In this document: positions 17,738 to 26,489 of the stretch, in pieces
How positions within the stretch are numbered: the first letter of the stretch is position 1
Layout: every line of letters begins with the position of its first letter
DNA from: Vibrio hyugaensis
GTDB taxonomy: Bacteria; Pseudomonadota; Gammaproteobacteria; Enterobacterales; Vibrionaceae
Assembly (NCBI RefSeq): GCF_002906655.1
Contig: NZ_CP025794.1
Span: 496,001 to 560,000 of the forward strand
Length of the DNA stretch: 64,000 nt
Reading direction: 5' to 3'
Translations under genes and position numbers: made by a program
Notes under the pieces: generated by a model
Told to the model about the DNA's origin: nothing
Database searches by the model: none
What the model saw: the letters and a program-made list of their open reading frames with translations, nothing else

Positions 17738-19501
17738 ATGGAACTTCAACACATTACCAACAACAATTGGCTTTCAACGTCTTGGGATAGAAGTGAGCAA
17801 GCCGGTTTAAAACAGCGACGTCAACCTGATGATATTCGCGTGACTTCCGCATTCCTTGAGGGCCGACGCCACCAGCTCAGCTTCTTAATCGATGCAGTCA
17901 AGCAATTCGCCCTACCTTTGTTTAATCAACTGTTCGCCCACAGCGATAGCAGACTGATATTGACTGATGCCGAAGGCGTGATCATTGGTAGCTGGGGGCA
18001 ACCCAAATTCCGTGAAAAACTCACTGAGATAGCGCTCAGCTCTGGTGCTTGTTGGCAAGAAAAACTCAAAGGGACCAACGCTATTGGCACGGCATTAGTA
18101 GAGGCGAAACCCATTTCTGTGATTGGTGATCAGCACTTTATCCAGCAACATCGCTTTATTAGTTGCTCTGCCAGCCCTCTTTTCGATCATCTGGGAAATT
18201 TGATTGGTGTATTGGACATCACCAGTGAGCAGAAGAAACATGACTTTTCAACGCAGGTATTGGTTCAAAACATGGTTCAGAAAGTGGAAAATCAGCTTCT
18301 AAACCAAATCCCTCAAGGACACATTCGAGTTGATTTAGCCTGTGAGCAAGGACTACTGAATAGTGGTTGGCAAGGCATTATTATCGCCAATGAAGAAGGT
18401 CAGATACTGGCTCATAACCAAGTTGCCTCACAGCTTTTAGATCAAACCAACGTTGTTGGACGGTCATTAGCATCAATACTCGACGACTCTGCCAACAACC
18501 AATCTTTAGTATTTAAAACTCAACCACTGTCAGACAAGAAAATTCAATCTCGTTCAATTTCTGCTTCTAACGATCTTCATTACGGCGATACCAATGTCGA
18601 ACATTGCTGGCAACAAGCGAATCGCATTATCGACAAAGACATTAGCTTGTTGATCCTCGGCGAAACAGGCGTAGGTAAGAATGAGTTTGTCAAAGCACTA
18701 CACAAAAACAGCCAACGAAAAAATGGTCCTTTGGTATCAGTGAACTGTGGCGCACTCCCAAAAGATTTAGTCGAATCAGAGCTGTTTGGTTACGTCGCGG
18801 GCGCATTCACAGGTGCAAACAACAAAGGCTACCAGGGTAAGATTCGCCAAGCGCACAAAGGCATCTTGTTCTTAGATGAAATTGCAGACCTTCCGCTTGA
18901 AGCACAAAGCCGCTTGCTGCATGTACTCCAAGACAAGACCGTATTGCCTGTCGGCTCTAACCAGACCATCCAAGTCGATACACAAATCATCGCTGCGACA
19001 CACAAGGATTTAGAACAGCTTGTTGCGATGGGTGATTTTCGCCAAGATCTTTATTACCGACTCAATGGCCTGATTGTTGAATTGCCCCGCTTTGAAGAAC
19101 GCAGCGATAAACAAGCCCTGATTGAGAACATTCATCGCCGTCACTCTGAGACTGAACAAAGCATATGCCCTCACTTACTGTCGTTGATGCTGAGCTATGG
19201 TTGGCCGGGGAATCTCCGTGAGCTCGACAGCTTAATAAAAGTCTCTGCATTGATGGCACAAGGAGAACCGCAACTCGATCTCAGTCATGTTCCTAACCAT
19301 TTAGCGAGGAAGCTAAGCCAAACAAACGTTGTTGGAGATGTAGGCACGTTCAAAGCGAAAGATATGCGCTCTACTGTAGAAGATAAGTTGGTGAAAACCT
19401 ACCAAGCGAACCAAGGCAACATCAGCAAAACCTCCCGTATGTTAGGTTTGAGCCGCAACACGATTTATCGCAAGTTAAAAACCCTCGGCGTATTGAAATA
19501 A
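17738..19501 (+). CDS. AcoR-like sigma54-dependent transcriptional activator
   Basis: This 587-residue enhancer-binding protein has an N-terminal GAF-like sensory region (about 50-190: 'GSWGQPKFREKLTEIALSSG', 'GTNAIGTAL' as in AcoR), then a PAS-like linker ('GIIIANEEGQILAHN'). The AAA+ domain has Walker A 'GETGVGKNE' near 308, the sigma54-contacting 'GAFTGA' near 355 and 'FLDEIADLP'. A Fis-type helix-turn-helix ends the protein ('NISKTSRMLGLSRNTIYRKL'). There is no receiver domain, so it senses a small molecule directly. Its divergent position makes the aldehyde dehydrogenase its obvious target. AcoR homologues respond to acetoin, acetaldehyde or alcohols. Confidence 0.9.
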   Translation: MELQHITNNNWLSTSWDRSEQAGLKQRRQPDDIRVTSAFLEGRRHQLSFLIDAVKQFALPLFNQLFAHSDSRLILTDAEGVIIGSWGQPKFREKLTEIALSSGACWQEKLKGTNAIGTALVEAKPISVIGDQHFIQQHRFISCSASPLFDHLGNLIGVLDITSEQKKHDFSTQVLVQNMVQKVENQLLNQIPQGHIRVDLACEQGLLNSGWQGIIIANEEGQILAHNQVASQLLDQTNVVGRSLASILDDSANNQSLVFKTQPLSDKKIQSRSISASNDLHYGDTNVEHCWQQANRIIDKDISLLILGETGVGKNEFVKALHKNSQRKNGPLVSVNCGALPKDLVESELFGYVAGAFTGANNKGYQGKIRQAHKGILFLDEIADLPLEAQSRLLHVLQDKTVLPVGSNQTIQVDTQIIAATHKDLEQLVAMGDFRQDLYYRLNGLIVELPRFEERSDKQALIENIHRRHSETEQSICPHLLSLMLSYGWPGNLRELDSLIKVSALMAQGEPQLDLSHVPNHLARKLSQTNVVGDVGTFKAKDMRSTVEDKLVKTYQANQGNISKTSRMLGLSRNTIYRKLKTLGVLK

Positions 19502-19614
19502 AGTGACTTATCAATGGGTTCTTGGAGTAAAAAATAGCGAGAGCAAACGCTGGTTTTTTGATCGTTGTAACGCCCTCGGAGGTATACGTACTAGATGATT
19601 TAAAAGGAAATGCT

Positions 19615-20631
19615 GTGAGAAAACGGGTCATTGCTTCGGCTGTACTACTGTCAACATCGCTGCTTAGTGGGTGTAACAAATGGTTCGCCCCAGAGAAAGC
19701 AGTGTTCGAAAAATACAATCAGCGCCTTGCGAACGTGCTGGATGTCTCTGCTTCCGATGTTAACGACCCCCCTTCTATCACCATCCCAGACAAAAGAGAA
19801 CTCTTGCAAGAGTTGCCTCGTCTTTCATTAGGATTACTAGAAAGCTATCAACTCCGTCAGTGCGGTTTATTCAATTTGCTTGCAGAGAAAAACTCTCAGC
19901 TCGGTAAGATTCAAGATGCTTTTTACGATTTTGACTACCAAACCAGTTTGCTACGAACGATGAACGACTGCTTAACCCAATTTCCTTTAAGCGATGAGGA
20001 GAGCATCAAGCTCAACGGGTTGTACGACCAAAAGTGGCATCACCTCGCCGTACATCTAGACAATGTTCTGCTCACCAGTGACGCAATGCGAAAACAACTC
20101 ACGGGGTCAAGTTGGCTCTCCCATGACAGCAAAGATCACGTTGCTCATGTGAGAGATGCTTTTTTGGTGTTCAATGAAATGTACCAAACGCCCTATCGCA
20201 CGATCTCTCGCTTGCCAGATATCACCTTGGTGAACTATCAGGAAGAGATCGAAAAAACTCGCCTTGTCGGTCGACTCTATTACACGTTGGTTGATGCTTC
20301 TAATTGGTTACGTCATACCACACAGATACTTGAAGCGAATCAAGACCGCCTTCAATGTGGTGCGAATCGCGATTCCACACAATTTCGTTATTTGAGAAAC
20401 GTCTTCCAATCGATTTACGTTGCTGAGGTACAACCATATATGGCATACCTCGACAGCACCTATCAGCAACTCGACGGCGGGATCAGCCTTATTGAGCAAA
20501 GAATGCAGGCACATGGCACTAGTTATGGTATTGAAAAAGCACATGAAGAGTTTCGCCAAGAAACAATGAAGCATGTGCAATTTTGGAAAGGCTTATTTAA
20601 GCGCTGTGGAGTGAAAGTTGGAAATCGCTAA
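19615..20631 (+). CDS. DUF3080-family lipoprotein
   Basis: From the GTG at 19615 the protein is 338 residues and starts with a lipoprotein signal whose lipobox is 'LLSGC' (Cys about residue 20), so it should be lipid-anchored in the envelope. AAGGAAA lies before this GTG. An upstream start at 19558 would add 19 residues that spoil the signal peptide. The rest is predicted helical with scattered Cys residues. It resembles the DUF3080 family of gammaproteobacteria, which has no known function. It converges on the DNA ligase gene. Confidence 0.8.
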   Translation: MRKRVIASAVLLSTSLLSGCNKWFAPEKAVFEKYNQRLANVLDVSASDVNDPPSITIPDKRELLQELPRLSLGLLESYQLRQCGLFNLLAEKNSQLGKIQDAFYDFDYQTSLLRTMNDCLTQFPLSDEESIKLNGLYDQKWHHLAVHLDNVLLTSDAMRKQLTGSSWLSHDSKDHVAHVRDAFLVFNEMYQTPYRTISRLPDITLVNYQEEIEKTRLVGRLYYTLVDASNWLRHTTQILEANQDRLQCGANRDSTQFRYLRNVFQSIYVAEVQPYMAYLDSTYQQLDGGISLIEQRMQAHGTSYGIEKAHEEFRQETMKHVQFWKGLFKRCGVKVGNR

Positions 20632-20680
20632 TGCTCTTTAGTTTTATGCTTGTTGGATCAAAACTCATTGCCATTCAGAC

Positions 20681-21523
20681 TTACAGCGACATCCGTTCTC
20701 TTAGGAATCGAGCGAACCTTGGTTTGCCATTGTGAGTAAACCCGTTGTAGCGGAAGGTAACTGTAGAACCAATCCTAGGCGGAGACTTACGAACATCATC
20801 GGTAAAGCCGCTACCGATGTAAAACTCGGTACCGTCCGCTAACCTCACCAGCAATGCGCCCATCATACCTAATAAGCGGCCTGTCCCTGGCTTGTAGCCT
20901 ACCACTAAGGCTTCAGCATCTTCATAACGCTTAAGCTTGAGTAAATCACTGCCTCTGCCTGCTTGGTATCGGCTTGATACCTTACGCAACATCACACCTT
21001 CACCGTCAGATTGCGAAATTCGGTCCAATTGGATAAACAAATGGTTCTCATCTTGAATCGCACGATGCTCAACATATTTAATATGAGGAGCGTCAATCGT
21101 AAACACCAAATCTTGAATGTTGTAGTAACGCTTTCGGTAATCGCCTGCAGAATAAGGCATGTCAAACACCATAAAATCGATCTGTCGCCACGCTCTTTCT
21201 ACCGGCGTTTTATCTAGTACTGTTTGCTGTACAATATGAAAATTGCCTCGACCTGCCCATAACTCACCATCCAACGGGTAATCCGGTAATACCTTAACAA
21301 ACCACTCCGGCGCGTAAATTCGGTTGCCATTACGTGTTACGAGGTGTTGGCCTGTCCAGTACGCTCGAATCCCATCGAGCTTCTCGCTATACCAATATTG
21401 AGAGACGTCGATACCATCTTGGTACGATTCAGCTAAAGAGACAGGTGGAAGTAAATTTGGATCAGCGTGTGGCTGAGCGGAAGCAATTACAGCGAGGGCA
21501 ATCAATGTCATTCTTAATGGCAT
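20681..21523 (-). CDS. ATP-dependent DNA ligase with signal peptide (LigE type)
   Basis: This 280-residue minimal ligase has the adenylation-site lysine at about residue 48 in 'YSEKLDGIRAYW' (motif I), followed by 'LDGELW' (motif III/IIIa region), 'EGVMLRK' (motif IV) and 'DLLKLKRY' (motif V), then a small OB-fold. An N-terminal signal peptide ('LIALAVIASAQPHA') implies export to the periplasm. Known periplasmic Lig E enzymes seal nicks with ATP; where ATP would come from outside the cytoplasm is unsettled, and a role in handling extracellular or incoming DNA has been proposed. It is convergent with the DUF3080 gene. Confidence 0.9.
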   Translation of the reverse strand: MPLRMTLIALAVIASAQPHADPNLLPPVSLAESYQDGIDVSQYWYSEKLDGIRAYWTGQHLVTRNGNRIYAPEWFVKVLPDYPLDGELWAGRGNFHIVQQTVLDKTPVERAWRQIDFMVFDMPYSAGDYRKRYYNIQDLVFTIDAPHIKYVEHRAIQDENHLFIQLDRISQSDGEGVMLRKVSSRYQAGRGSDLLKLKRYEDAEALVVGYKPGTGRLLGMMGALLVRLADGTEFYIGSGFTDDVRKSPPRIGSTVTFRYNGFTHNGKPRFARFLRERMSL

Positions 21524-21700
21524 GTGGGGACCTTGTACAAAAAAGCATCTCTATTGAACCGTAACTCGATCAAATCACCTAACCCACATTTCACTTTCTA
21601 CGACCCACAGCAACACCCATAAGCAAACAAATGCAAATAGACACATAAAGATCAGATCGAAATAGCATTTATAAATCATTCAATCCATTCACTTTTTTGA

Positions 21701-21715
21701 TTCTCAAATTGAGTG
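21701..21715 (+). promoter_or_regulatory. SypG-type binding box upstream of sypA
   Basis: TTCTCAAATTGAGTG fits the V. fischeri SypG element TTCTCAnnnTG. Its centre is 78 bp before the first base of the -24 element. A second near-match, TTCTCAATTTAAA, starts at 21724. Confidence 0.75.
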
Positions 21716-21785
21716 CGCCTTAATTCTCAATTTAAAAATTACGAATCTAAAACAATAAACGACTGTTTTTAAATAAATTTATTAT

Positions 21786-21801
21786 TGGCATGTTACGTGC
21801 T
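21786..21801 (+). promoter_or_regulatory. sigma54 promoter of sypA
   Basis: TGGCATGTTACGTGCT matches the -24/-12 consensus TGGCACGnnnnTTGCW at the GG and GC positions with exact spacing. It lies 39 bp upstream of the sypA ATG. Confidence 0.8.
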
Positions 21802-21839
21802 CTACCTCAATCAGACAGATTTTTAATGGAGAATACACT

Positions 21840-22160
21840 ATGGAACTGCGAAAACTAGAAACCGATCAAAACACATTGACCATCGAGTTTTTTGGCGATT
21901 TAGACGCGAAAGGCTGCCGTCAAGCTCAACATCATATTGATGAGGTAATTCACAGTGATGATCACAAGGAAGTCGAAATCAACCTCAAACACGTCCAATT
22001 TCTTGATTCTTCAGGGATTGGTGCCATTGTTTATTTATATAAGCGCCTAGTTGAACGTGAACGCAGTATGATAATCGAAAACGTATCGGGACAACCCTTA
22101 GAGATAATGAGTCTGCTACGTATCAATCATGCTATTCCCGTGAATTCAAAGGGCCACTAA
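21840..22160 (+). CDS. sypA: STAS-domain protein SypA (anti-sigma-factor-antagonist type)
   Basis: This is a 106-residue single STAS domain. The phosphorylation-site motif 'FLDSSGIGAIVYL' is intact (Asp56, Ser57, Ser58). In V. fischeri the unphosphorylated form of SypA is needed for biofilm formation, and its serine is switched by the kinase/phosphatase SypE. No SypE homologue is encoded in this locus, so the switch must be controlled from elsewhere or work differently. GGAG precedes the ATG, and a sigma54 promoter plus SypG box lie upstream. It is the first gene of the sypABCD-hpt unit. Confidence 0.9.
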   Translation: MELRKLETDQNTLTIEFFGDLDAKGCRQAQHHIDEVIHSDDHKEVEINLKHVQFLDSSGIGAIVYLYKRLVERERSMIIENVSGQPLEIMSLLRINHAIPVNSKGH

Positions 22161-22186
22161 AAATACCGGTTAATACGGAGGTTGGC

Positions 22187-23035
22187 ATGGTGAATCTAAT
22201 ACGACAAAGTGTAATGAGCAGTCTCGTTGTCGGCGTTGTTGGTTGCTCAACGTTTAACTACCCCGAGCATGGTCAGGGTGGCATGGCAGAAAGCTACCAA
22301 GATATTTCTATTGAGAATTATCAGTTTTCACCCGTTATGCCTGATGAGCCTCTTGGTCCGGAACATGGTCTTCGCTTCGATTGGCAGCTTACTAAACTGC
22401 ATTTGGACGCATTGATTAAGGAAGGGGCAAGATGGTGTTTCCCTGCAGCAGTCGTTCAGGCATTGGAAAAACAAAACCGAATTGCACGTGAACTCGAAGG
22501 CGGGCTGTTGCTTGATGCCGCTAACGATATTGTGATTCAGCGTCGTCGATTGAGCCAACTAGAACAACAACTTGATTACGTACTTTCTCAAACCACGTGT
22601 ACGCCACCGCAAGATATTGAAGCACTGCGCAGCGATTTAAGTATTGTCGCAAACGTCTATGATCTCCTTAACATTGATAATCAGTTTGCCGTCAATTCCG
22701 CAGAAATCAATCCAAAGTACATGGGGCACCTAGCAGAAGCGGCCTATATTCTGCGAGAGCACCCTTCTCTCTCCCTTGTTGTCACCGGCCATGCCGACGT
22801 TACTGGCGAACCTGAATACAACCAAAAACTGGCGCAAGAGCGTGCTGAGCAAGTGAAACGATACCTCAATGTATTTGGTATCACCTCAGACCGGGTCCAG
22901 ACCAAATCCGTGGGCGAAACGCTCCCCCTCTACGAAGGACAAACGCCAGCGGTCCGCCTAACCAACCGACGAGTAAGCATTGAAGTACTTAATTCAAATT
23001 CAGACAGCACGACTGACATGGGAGAGATGTTATGA
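22187..23035 (+). CDS. sypB: OmpA-domain lipoprotein SypB
   Basis: The 282-residue product has a lipoprotein signal with lipobox 'VVGC' (Cys20). The middle part is helical, and a C-terminal OmpA peptidoglycan-binding domain (about 165-275) carries 'LVVTGHADVTGEPEYNQKLA' and 'ERAEQVKRYL'. It is probably lipid-anchored in the outer membrane and holds or positions the export machinery of the polysaccharide. GGAGG lies eight bases before the ATG. Its stop overlaps the sypC start (ATGA), so translation is coupled. Confidence 0.9.
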   Translation: MVNLIRQSVMSSLVVGVVGCSTFNYPEHGQGGMAESYQDISIENYQFSPVMPDEPLGPEHGLRFDWQLTKLHLDALIKEGARWCFPAAVVQALEKQNRIARELEGGLLLDAANDIVIQRRRLSQLEQQLDYVLSQTTCTPPQDIEALRSDLSIVANVYDLLNIDNQFAVNSAEINPKYMGHLAEAAYILREHPSLSLVVTGHADVTGEPEYNQKLAQERAEQVKRYLNVFGITSDRVQTKSVGETLPLYEGQTPAVRLTNRRVSIEVLNSNSDSTTDMGEML

Positions 23036-25131
23036 GAATACTCAAATCTGTTGTCACCCTTTTCTTGTTCTGTCTAATCAACATCAACGTGAGTTGGGCT
23101 GCTGAAGACGAAGTCGTCAAAGTGGGCGATTTAGTTCAAATCAACCTGCCTGGTGAAGCCTCTCTAAACAAAGGGTTCCAAGTTGATAAACGTGGCCGTA
23201 TTAGTCTGCCTGAAATCGGGCCTGTGTTTGTTGCTGGGTACAATGAAGAGCAGCTCCAAAGCGTTATTATCGATAATCTTAAATCCGTTTATCGAGACGT
23301 CAATAATGCTCGCGTGTTCATCAAGCAGCAGCAATTGCTTATTTCCGTTCAAGGTTATGTGGTCAAGCCTGGCGAGTACACATTGCAAGCCGGTTCTAAT
23401 ATACAGATGTTTCTCTACGAAGCCGGTGGACTGCGTGCTGGTGCGCAATTAGATAAAATCATCGTCAAACGTGGCAACAAGAACATCGAATTTGACTACA
23501 AACGCTTTCTCGATACCGGTGATGACACCCAGTTACCGCAGCTCGAATCTCTGGATGTTCTCTTCGTCCCTGCTTCACCGCTCGTTGGCAACATCGAACA
23601 AGAGTTTGATGCAGCTAAACTGGCGAACTCTGGCGACAGCGCTGATGCTTCCAAAGCAATCAAAGTGTTTGGAGAGGTAAACGCGCCGGGTTCATTTACT
23701 TACAAACCTAATACAACGCTTGTCGATGTCGTCATGCGAGCTGGAGGTGTCACTCGCTACGCTAGCGTCGAACAAATCCGTGTGATCACAAATAACACGC
23801 CTAGCCTGTTCAATTTGAAACGTTATTTAGATACGGGCGACCAAAGCCTGTTACCTGAGATTTTGCCTGGAGCAACCATCTTTGTTCCTAAGCAAGAGGA
23901 GGAAATAAAAGCGGGTTCAAACGTCGTTTATGTGATGGGCGAAGTGGATAACCCTGGCGCTTTCGAAGGCAAGAAAGGCGCGACATTTATGGACATTTTA
24001 GCTAACGCAGGTGGCCCAACTCGCTACGCAGAGTCACGTCAGATTCGAGTTCTTAAGGCGAACGGCCAAGTCATCAAGTTTGATTTAACGGCGCATACCG
24101 AAGGGCTAACATCAATAAAGCCGCCGAAAATTGAATCTGGTGACGCAATATTCGTCCCTGAAAAGACGGACATGAATGAAAAATCATGGCTCAAAGTGGC
24201 TCCAAACCGTGCCGTTGCCGTTATGGGTGAGGTTGTTCGTCCTGGACGTATCGAATGGTCAGATGAAATGGACTTGATTGACTTACTGGCTCATGTAGGA
24301 GGCCCAACTCGTCGAGCGGACACCAGTAAAATTGAGGTAGCAAACAACGGGAAAATGGCGAAGTTTGACCTAGACAAGTTCATCTTAGATGGTTCACCAA
24401 ATTCAAAGCTTCCAAATGTGAGTGCGGGTACGGTGGTCAGGGTTCATGCATTGCCCGATGACCCGTCGGACAACAAATCACAATGGGTGAGTCAGAGCTC
24501 AGATGCCTCTATCTATGTCTTTGGTCAAATCAACTCTCCTGGTCGCTATCGTTTTACCAACGAGATGCACTTCCTTGATATTCTTTCTGCGGCGGACGGT
24601 CCAACCAAAGACGCCGATATTCATAATATTCGGGTGACGCATCGTGGCCTTGGTTACGCCAAAGTCAGTAAACTGAATCTTTCGATGTATTTTGAAACCG
24701 GCGACGAAAACATCCTACCGAATGTTCGACCGGGCGATACCATCTACATACCTGAAAAGAACAAGAACTGGCTCGACCGCTCGAAAGAATCTACAGTGCG
24801 AGTTCTGGGTGAAGTAAGAGACCCCGGGCGTTACGTCTTCAATGACAATATGACTATCCTCGATTTACTGGCTGAAGCCGGAGGCCCGAGTGACAACGCT
24901 TACGTAGAGAAAATTAGCGTGGTCAATATGTCTTGTTGCCAAGGGCAAGCCCGTACCTTCGACTTAACTGAATTCAGTAAAACCGCCAACATTTACGACC
25001 TTCCGGTTATTCGAGCCGGCGACACTATCTATATTCCACACAAAGATGAAAGTTTTGCGGAGAAAGCGCGAGCTGGTTTGCGAGACCTTCTGCAAATCAC
25101 CACCACCATTGTGTTAATAGGAGCGCTGTAA
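23032..25131 (+). CDS. sypC: polysaccharide export protein SypC (poly-SLBB)
   Basis: This 699-residue envelope protein has a signal peptide ('FLFCLININVSWAAE'), then a polysaccharide-export domain ('VGDLVQINLPGEASLNKGFQ'). About six SLBB repeats follow, each of the form 'VxGEVxxPGxF...LLxxAGGPTxxA', near residues 100, 215, 305, 395, 485 and 580. The C-terminus has a final hydrophobic stretch ('LLQITTTIVLIGAL') that may span the outer membrane. It would be the outer-membrane exit route for the Syp polysaccharide, like Wza but longer. Its stop overlaps the sypD ATG (TAATG). Confidence 0.93.
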   Translation: MRILKSVVTLFLFCLININVSWAAEDEVVKVGDLVQINLPGEASLNKGFQVDKRGRISLPEIGPVFVAGYNEEQLQSVIIDNLKSVYRDVNNARVFIKQQQLLISVQGYVVKPGEYTLQAGSNIQMFLYEAGGLRAGAQLDKIIVKRGNKNIEFDYKRFLDTGDDTQLPQLESLDVLFVPASPLVGNIEQEFDAAKLANSGDSADASKAIKVFGEVNAPGSFTYKPNTTLVDVVMRAGGVTRYASVEQIRVITNNTPSLFNLKRYLDTGDQSLLPEILPGATIFVPKQEEEIKAGSNVVYVMGEVDNPGAFEGKKGATFMDILANAGGPTRYAESRQIRVLKANGQVIKFDLTAHTEGLTSIKPPKIESGDAIFVPEKTDMNEKSWLKVAPNRAVAVMGEVVRPGRIEWSDEMDLIDLLAHVGGPTRRADTSKIEVANNGKMAKFDLDKFILDGSPNSKLPNVSAGTVVRVHALPDDPSDNKSQWVSQSSDASIYVFGQINSPGRYRFTNEMHFLDILSAADGPTKDADIHNIRVTHRGLGYAKVSKLNLSMYFETGDENILPNVRPGDTIYIPEKNKNWLDRSKESTVRVLGEVRDPGRYVFNDNMTILDLLAEAGGPSDNAYVEKISVVNMSCCQGQARTFDLTEFSKTANIYDLPVIRAGDTIYIPHKDESFAEKARAGLRDLLQITTTIVLIGAL

Positions 25132-25817
25132 TGACTATTCCTGCGACTCATGCTGAAATCGAGCAAATTTACTTATTGGGCGAATTAAAAGGCCACCGAT
25201 CTTTGTGCGTCGTCGCTTGTCAATCAGAAGACGGGGTGACATCCGTGGCTTCAGCACTCGCTGAACGCTTGATTCTCGCAGGACATAACACGTTGTACGT
25301 GGATTTGAACTTGTTTAAACCTGCGTACAATACCGTGCATCAATTCTCTAGCCAAGAAGGCGTCGGGCAACTCATCGCGAGAGAAGAAGATCATCAAACG
25401 TTAGTGGGCTTAACCGTCCCTTCAATGGCGAGCACACAACTCGCGTATCGTGACCCAACCATGCTCAAAAAAGCCATAGACGATTGGTTAGAACAATACG
25501 ACCGTGTCGTCATCGATACCTCCCCCTTGTTGAGCTTAAATCGAAATAATATTCCTGCTCAAGTTGTCGCAGGCGTCTGTGATGCCAGTATATTAATAGC
25601 CAGTTATGGATCGACTACCACCACACAGATTGACCAAGCCAAAAAACTACTGGAGAGCAGTAACGCGAACCTACTCGGCGCTGTGCTGAACATGAAACAC
25701 AATGCTGGTTTAAAAGACGAATTGCTTCGTCAGGTAAAAAAAATGCGCTTTATGCCAGAAAAGCTAAAAGCAAAAATATCAGAACAAATTAGAAACAGTG
25801 AGTTATTTACATTATAG
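25131..25817 (+). CDS. sypD: SypD, CpsD/Wzc-like P-loop protein with degenerate Walker A
   Basis: The 228 residues match the cytoplasmic ATPase half of polysaccharide co-polymerases (CpsD/CapB/Wzc C-terminal domain). The A' and B motifs are recognisable: 'LYVDLNLFKPAYN' and 'YDRVVIDTSPLLS'. The Walker A position reads 'ACQSEDGVTSVASALA': the usual Gly-Lys-Ser/Thr is Gly-Val-Thr, so the ATP-binding lysine is missing. There is also no C-terminal tyrosine cluster. It is therefore unlikely to be an active BY-kinase and may act structurally with the Wzz-like SypO. It is coupled to sypC by overlap. Confidence 0.85.
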   Translation: MTIPATHAEIEQIYLLGELKGHRSLCVVACQSEDGVTSVASALAERLILAGHNTLYVDLNLFKPAYNTVHQFSSQEGVGQLIAREEDHQTLVGLTVPSMASTQLAYRDPTMLKKAIDDWLEQYDRVVIDTSPLLSLNRNNIPAQVVAGVCDASILIASYGSTTTTQIDQAKKLLESSNANLLGAVLNMKHNAGLKDELLRQVKKMRFMPEKLKAKISEQIRNSELFTL

Positions 25818-25829
25818 GGAGCGCATCCA

Positions 25830-26213
25830 ATGAGCAATTACACAAACGTGGCCATAGAGCCGGAACTGGTCGACGAATTGATTCTTCAGCAAATGATCAA
25901 AGATACGTGCGCCGAGATAATGCCCACGCTCATTGAGCACTACATTGAAGAATCTCGCGAACGTGTAGAAAAGATCAAGCAAGCCTTAGAGACCAGCAAT
26001 ATCGATACCCTGGAGTTTGAGGTGCACACACTAGGCAGCTCCGCTCTAGCACTTGGAAATCGTCCCCTTTCTCGGCATGCACGAACCATAGAGAAACACT
26101 GTGTTGAAGGTGAAACTCAACAAGCCCTACTTCTATGCCAATCATTACCAGAACTCGCCGAAAATTCATTTGTTGCTTTGAATCAGAGAAAAGAACAAGG
26201 ATTTGAGGATTAG
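25830..26213 (+). CDS. stand-alone histidine phosphotransfer (Hpt) protein in the syp locus
   Basis: This 127-residue, mostly helical protein has an Hpt motif at residues 65-80, 'VHTLGSSALALGNRPLSRHA', with probable phospho-acceptor His66 and the downstream 'LGNRPL' typical of the family. The usual Lys at His+3 is Gly. There is no receiver, kinase or membrane segment. It sits exactly where V. fischeri has sypE and the hybrid kinase sypF, whose Hpt domain alone is known to be enough for biofilm control there. It should relay phosphate from an unlinked hybrid kinase to SypG. GGGAG precedes the ATG; the gene is 13 bases after sypD. Confidence 0.85.
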   Translation: MSNYTNVAIEPELVDELILQQMIKDTCAEIMPTLIEHYIEESRERVEKIKQALETSNIDTLEFEVHTLGSSALALGNRPLSRHARTIEKHCVEGETQQALLLCQSLPELAENSFVALNQRKEQGFED

Positions 26214-26327
26214 CGTGTATACGCAAATGACTTCAACATACTTGGATATATTGAGTTATTTAATTAGCTAAAAAATAAAGAATTTTCTGCAAGACTCCCA
26301 ACCTGTGCTAATACTTAAATATAAAGA

Positions 26328-26342
26328 TTCTCAAAATGAGAA
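26328..26342. promoter_or_regulatory. perfectly palindromic SypG-type box upstream of sypG
   Basis: TTCTCAAAATGAGAA reads as a SypG box on both strands. Unlike the other boxes, no TGGCA-N-GC promoter is visible 65-85 bp downstream or up to the sypG ATG. A long-spaced inverted repeat TATCTGCT/AGCAGATA flanks part of the leader (about 26355-26411). Confidence 0.55.
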
Positions 26343-26489
26343 TAGAAAAGAAGCTATCTGCTTGAGAGTACGACAACTATTCATTCTCACGAACTGACTC
26401 CCCAGCAGATAACGCATCGTTAGAGCAAAGACAGCGTTAGAACTGATTCTACGTTAGAACAGAAAACGAATAAAAGTTGGGAAAGGACT

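Noticed and set aside
21724..21736. Second SypG box (TTCTCAATTTAAA) upstream of sypA
   Set aside because: It has A where the consensus needs G after T, so it is only a half match; kept as a note beside the main box.
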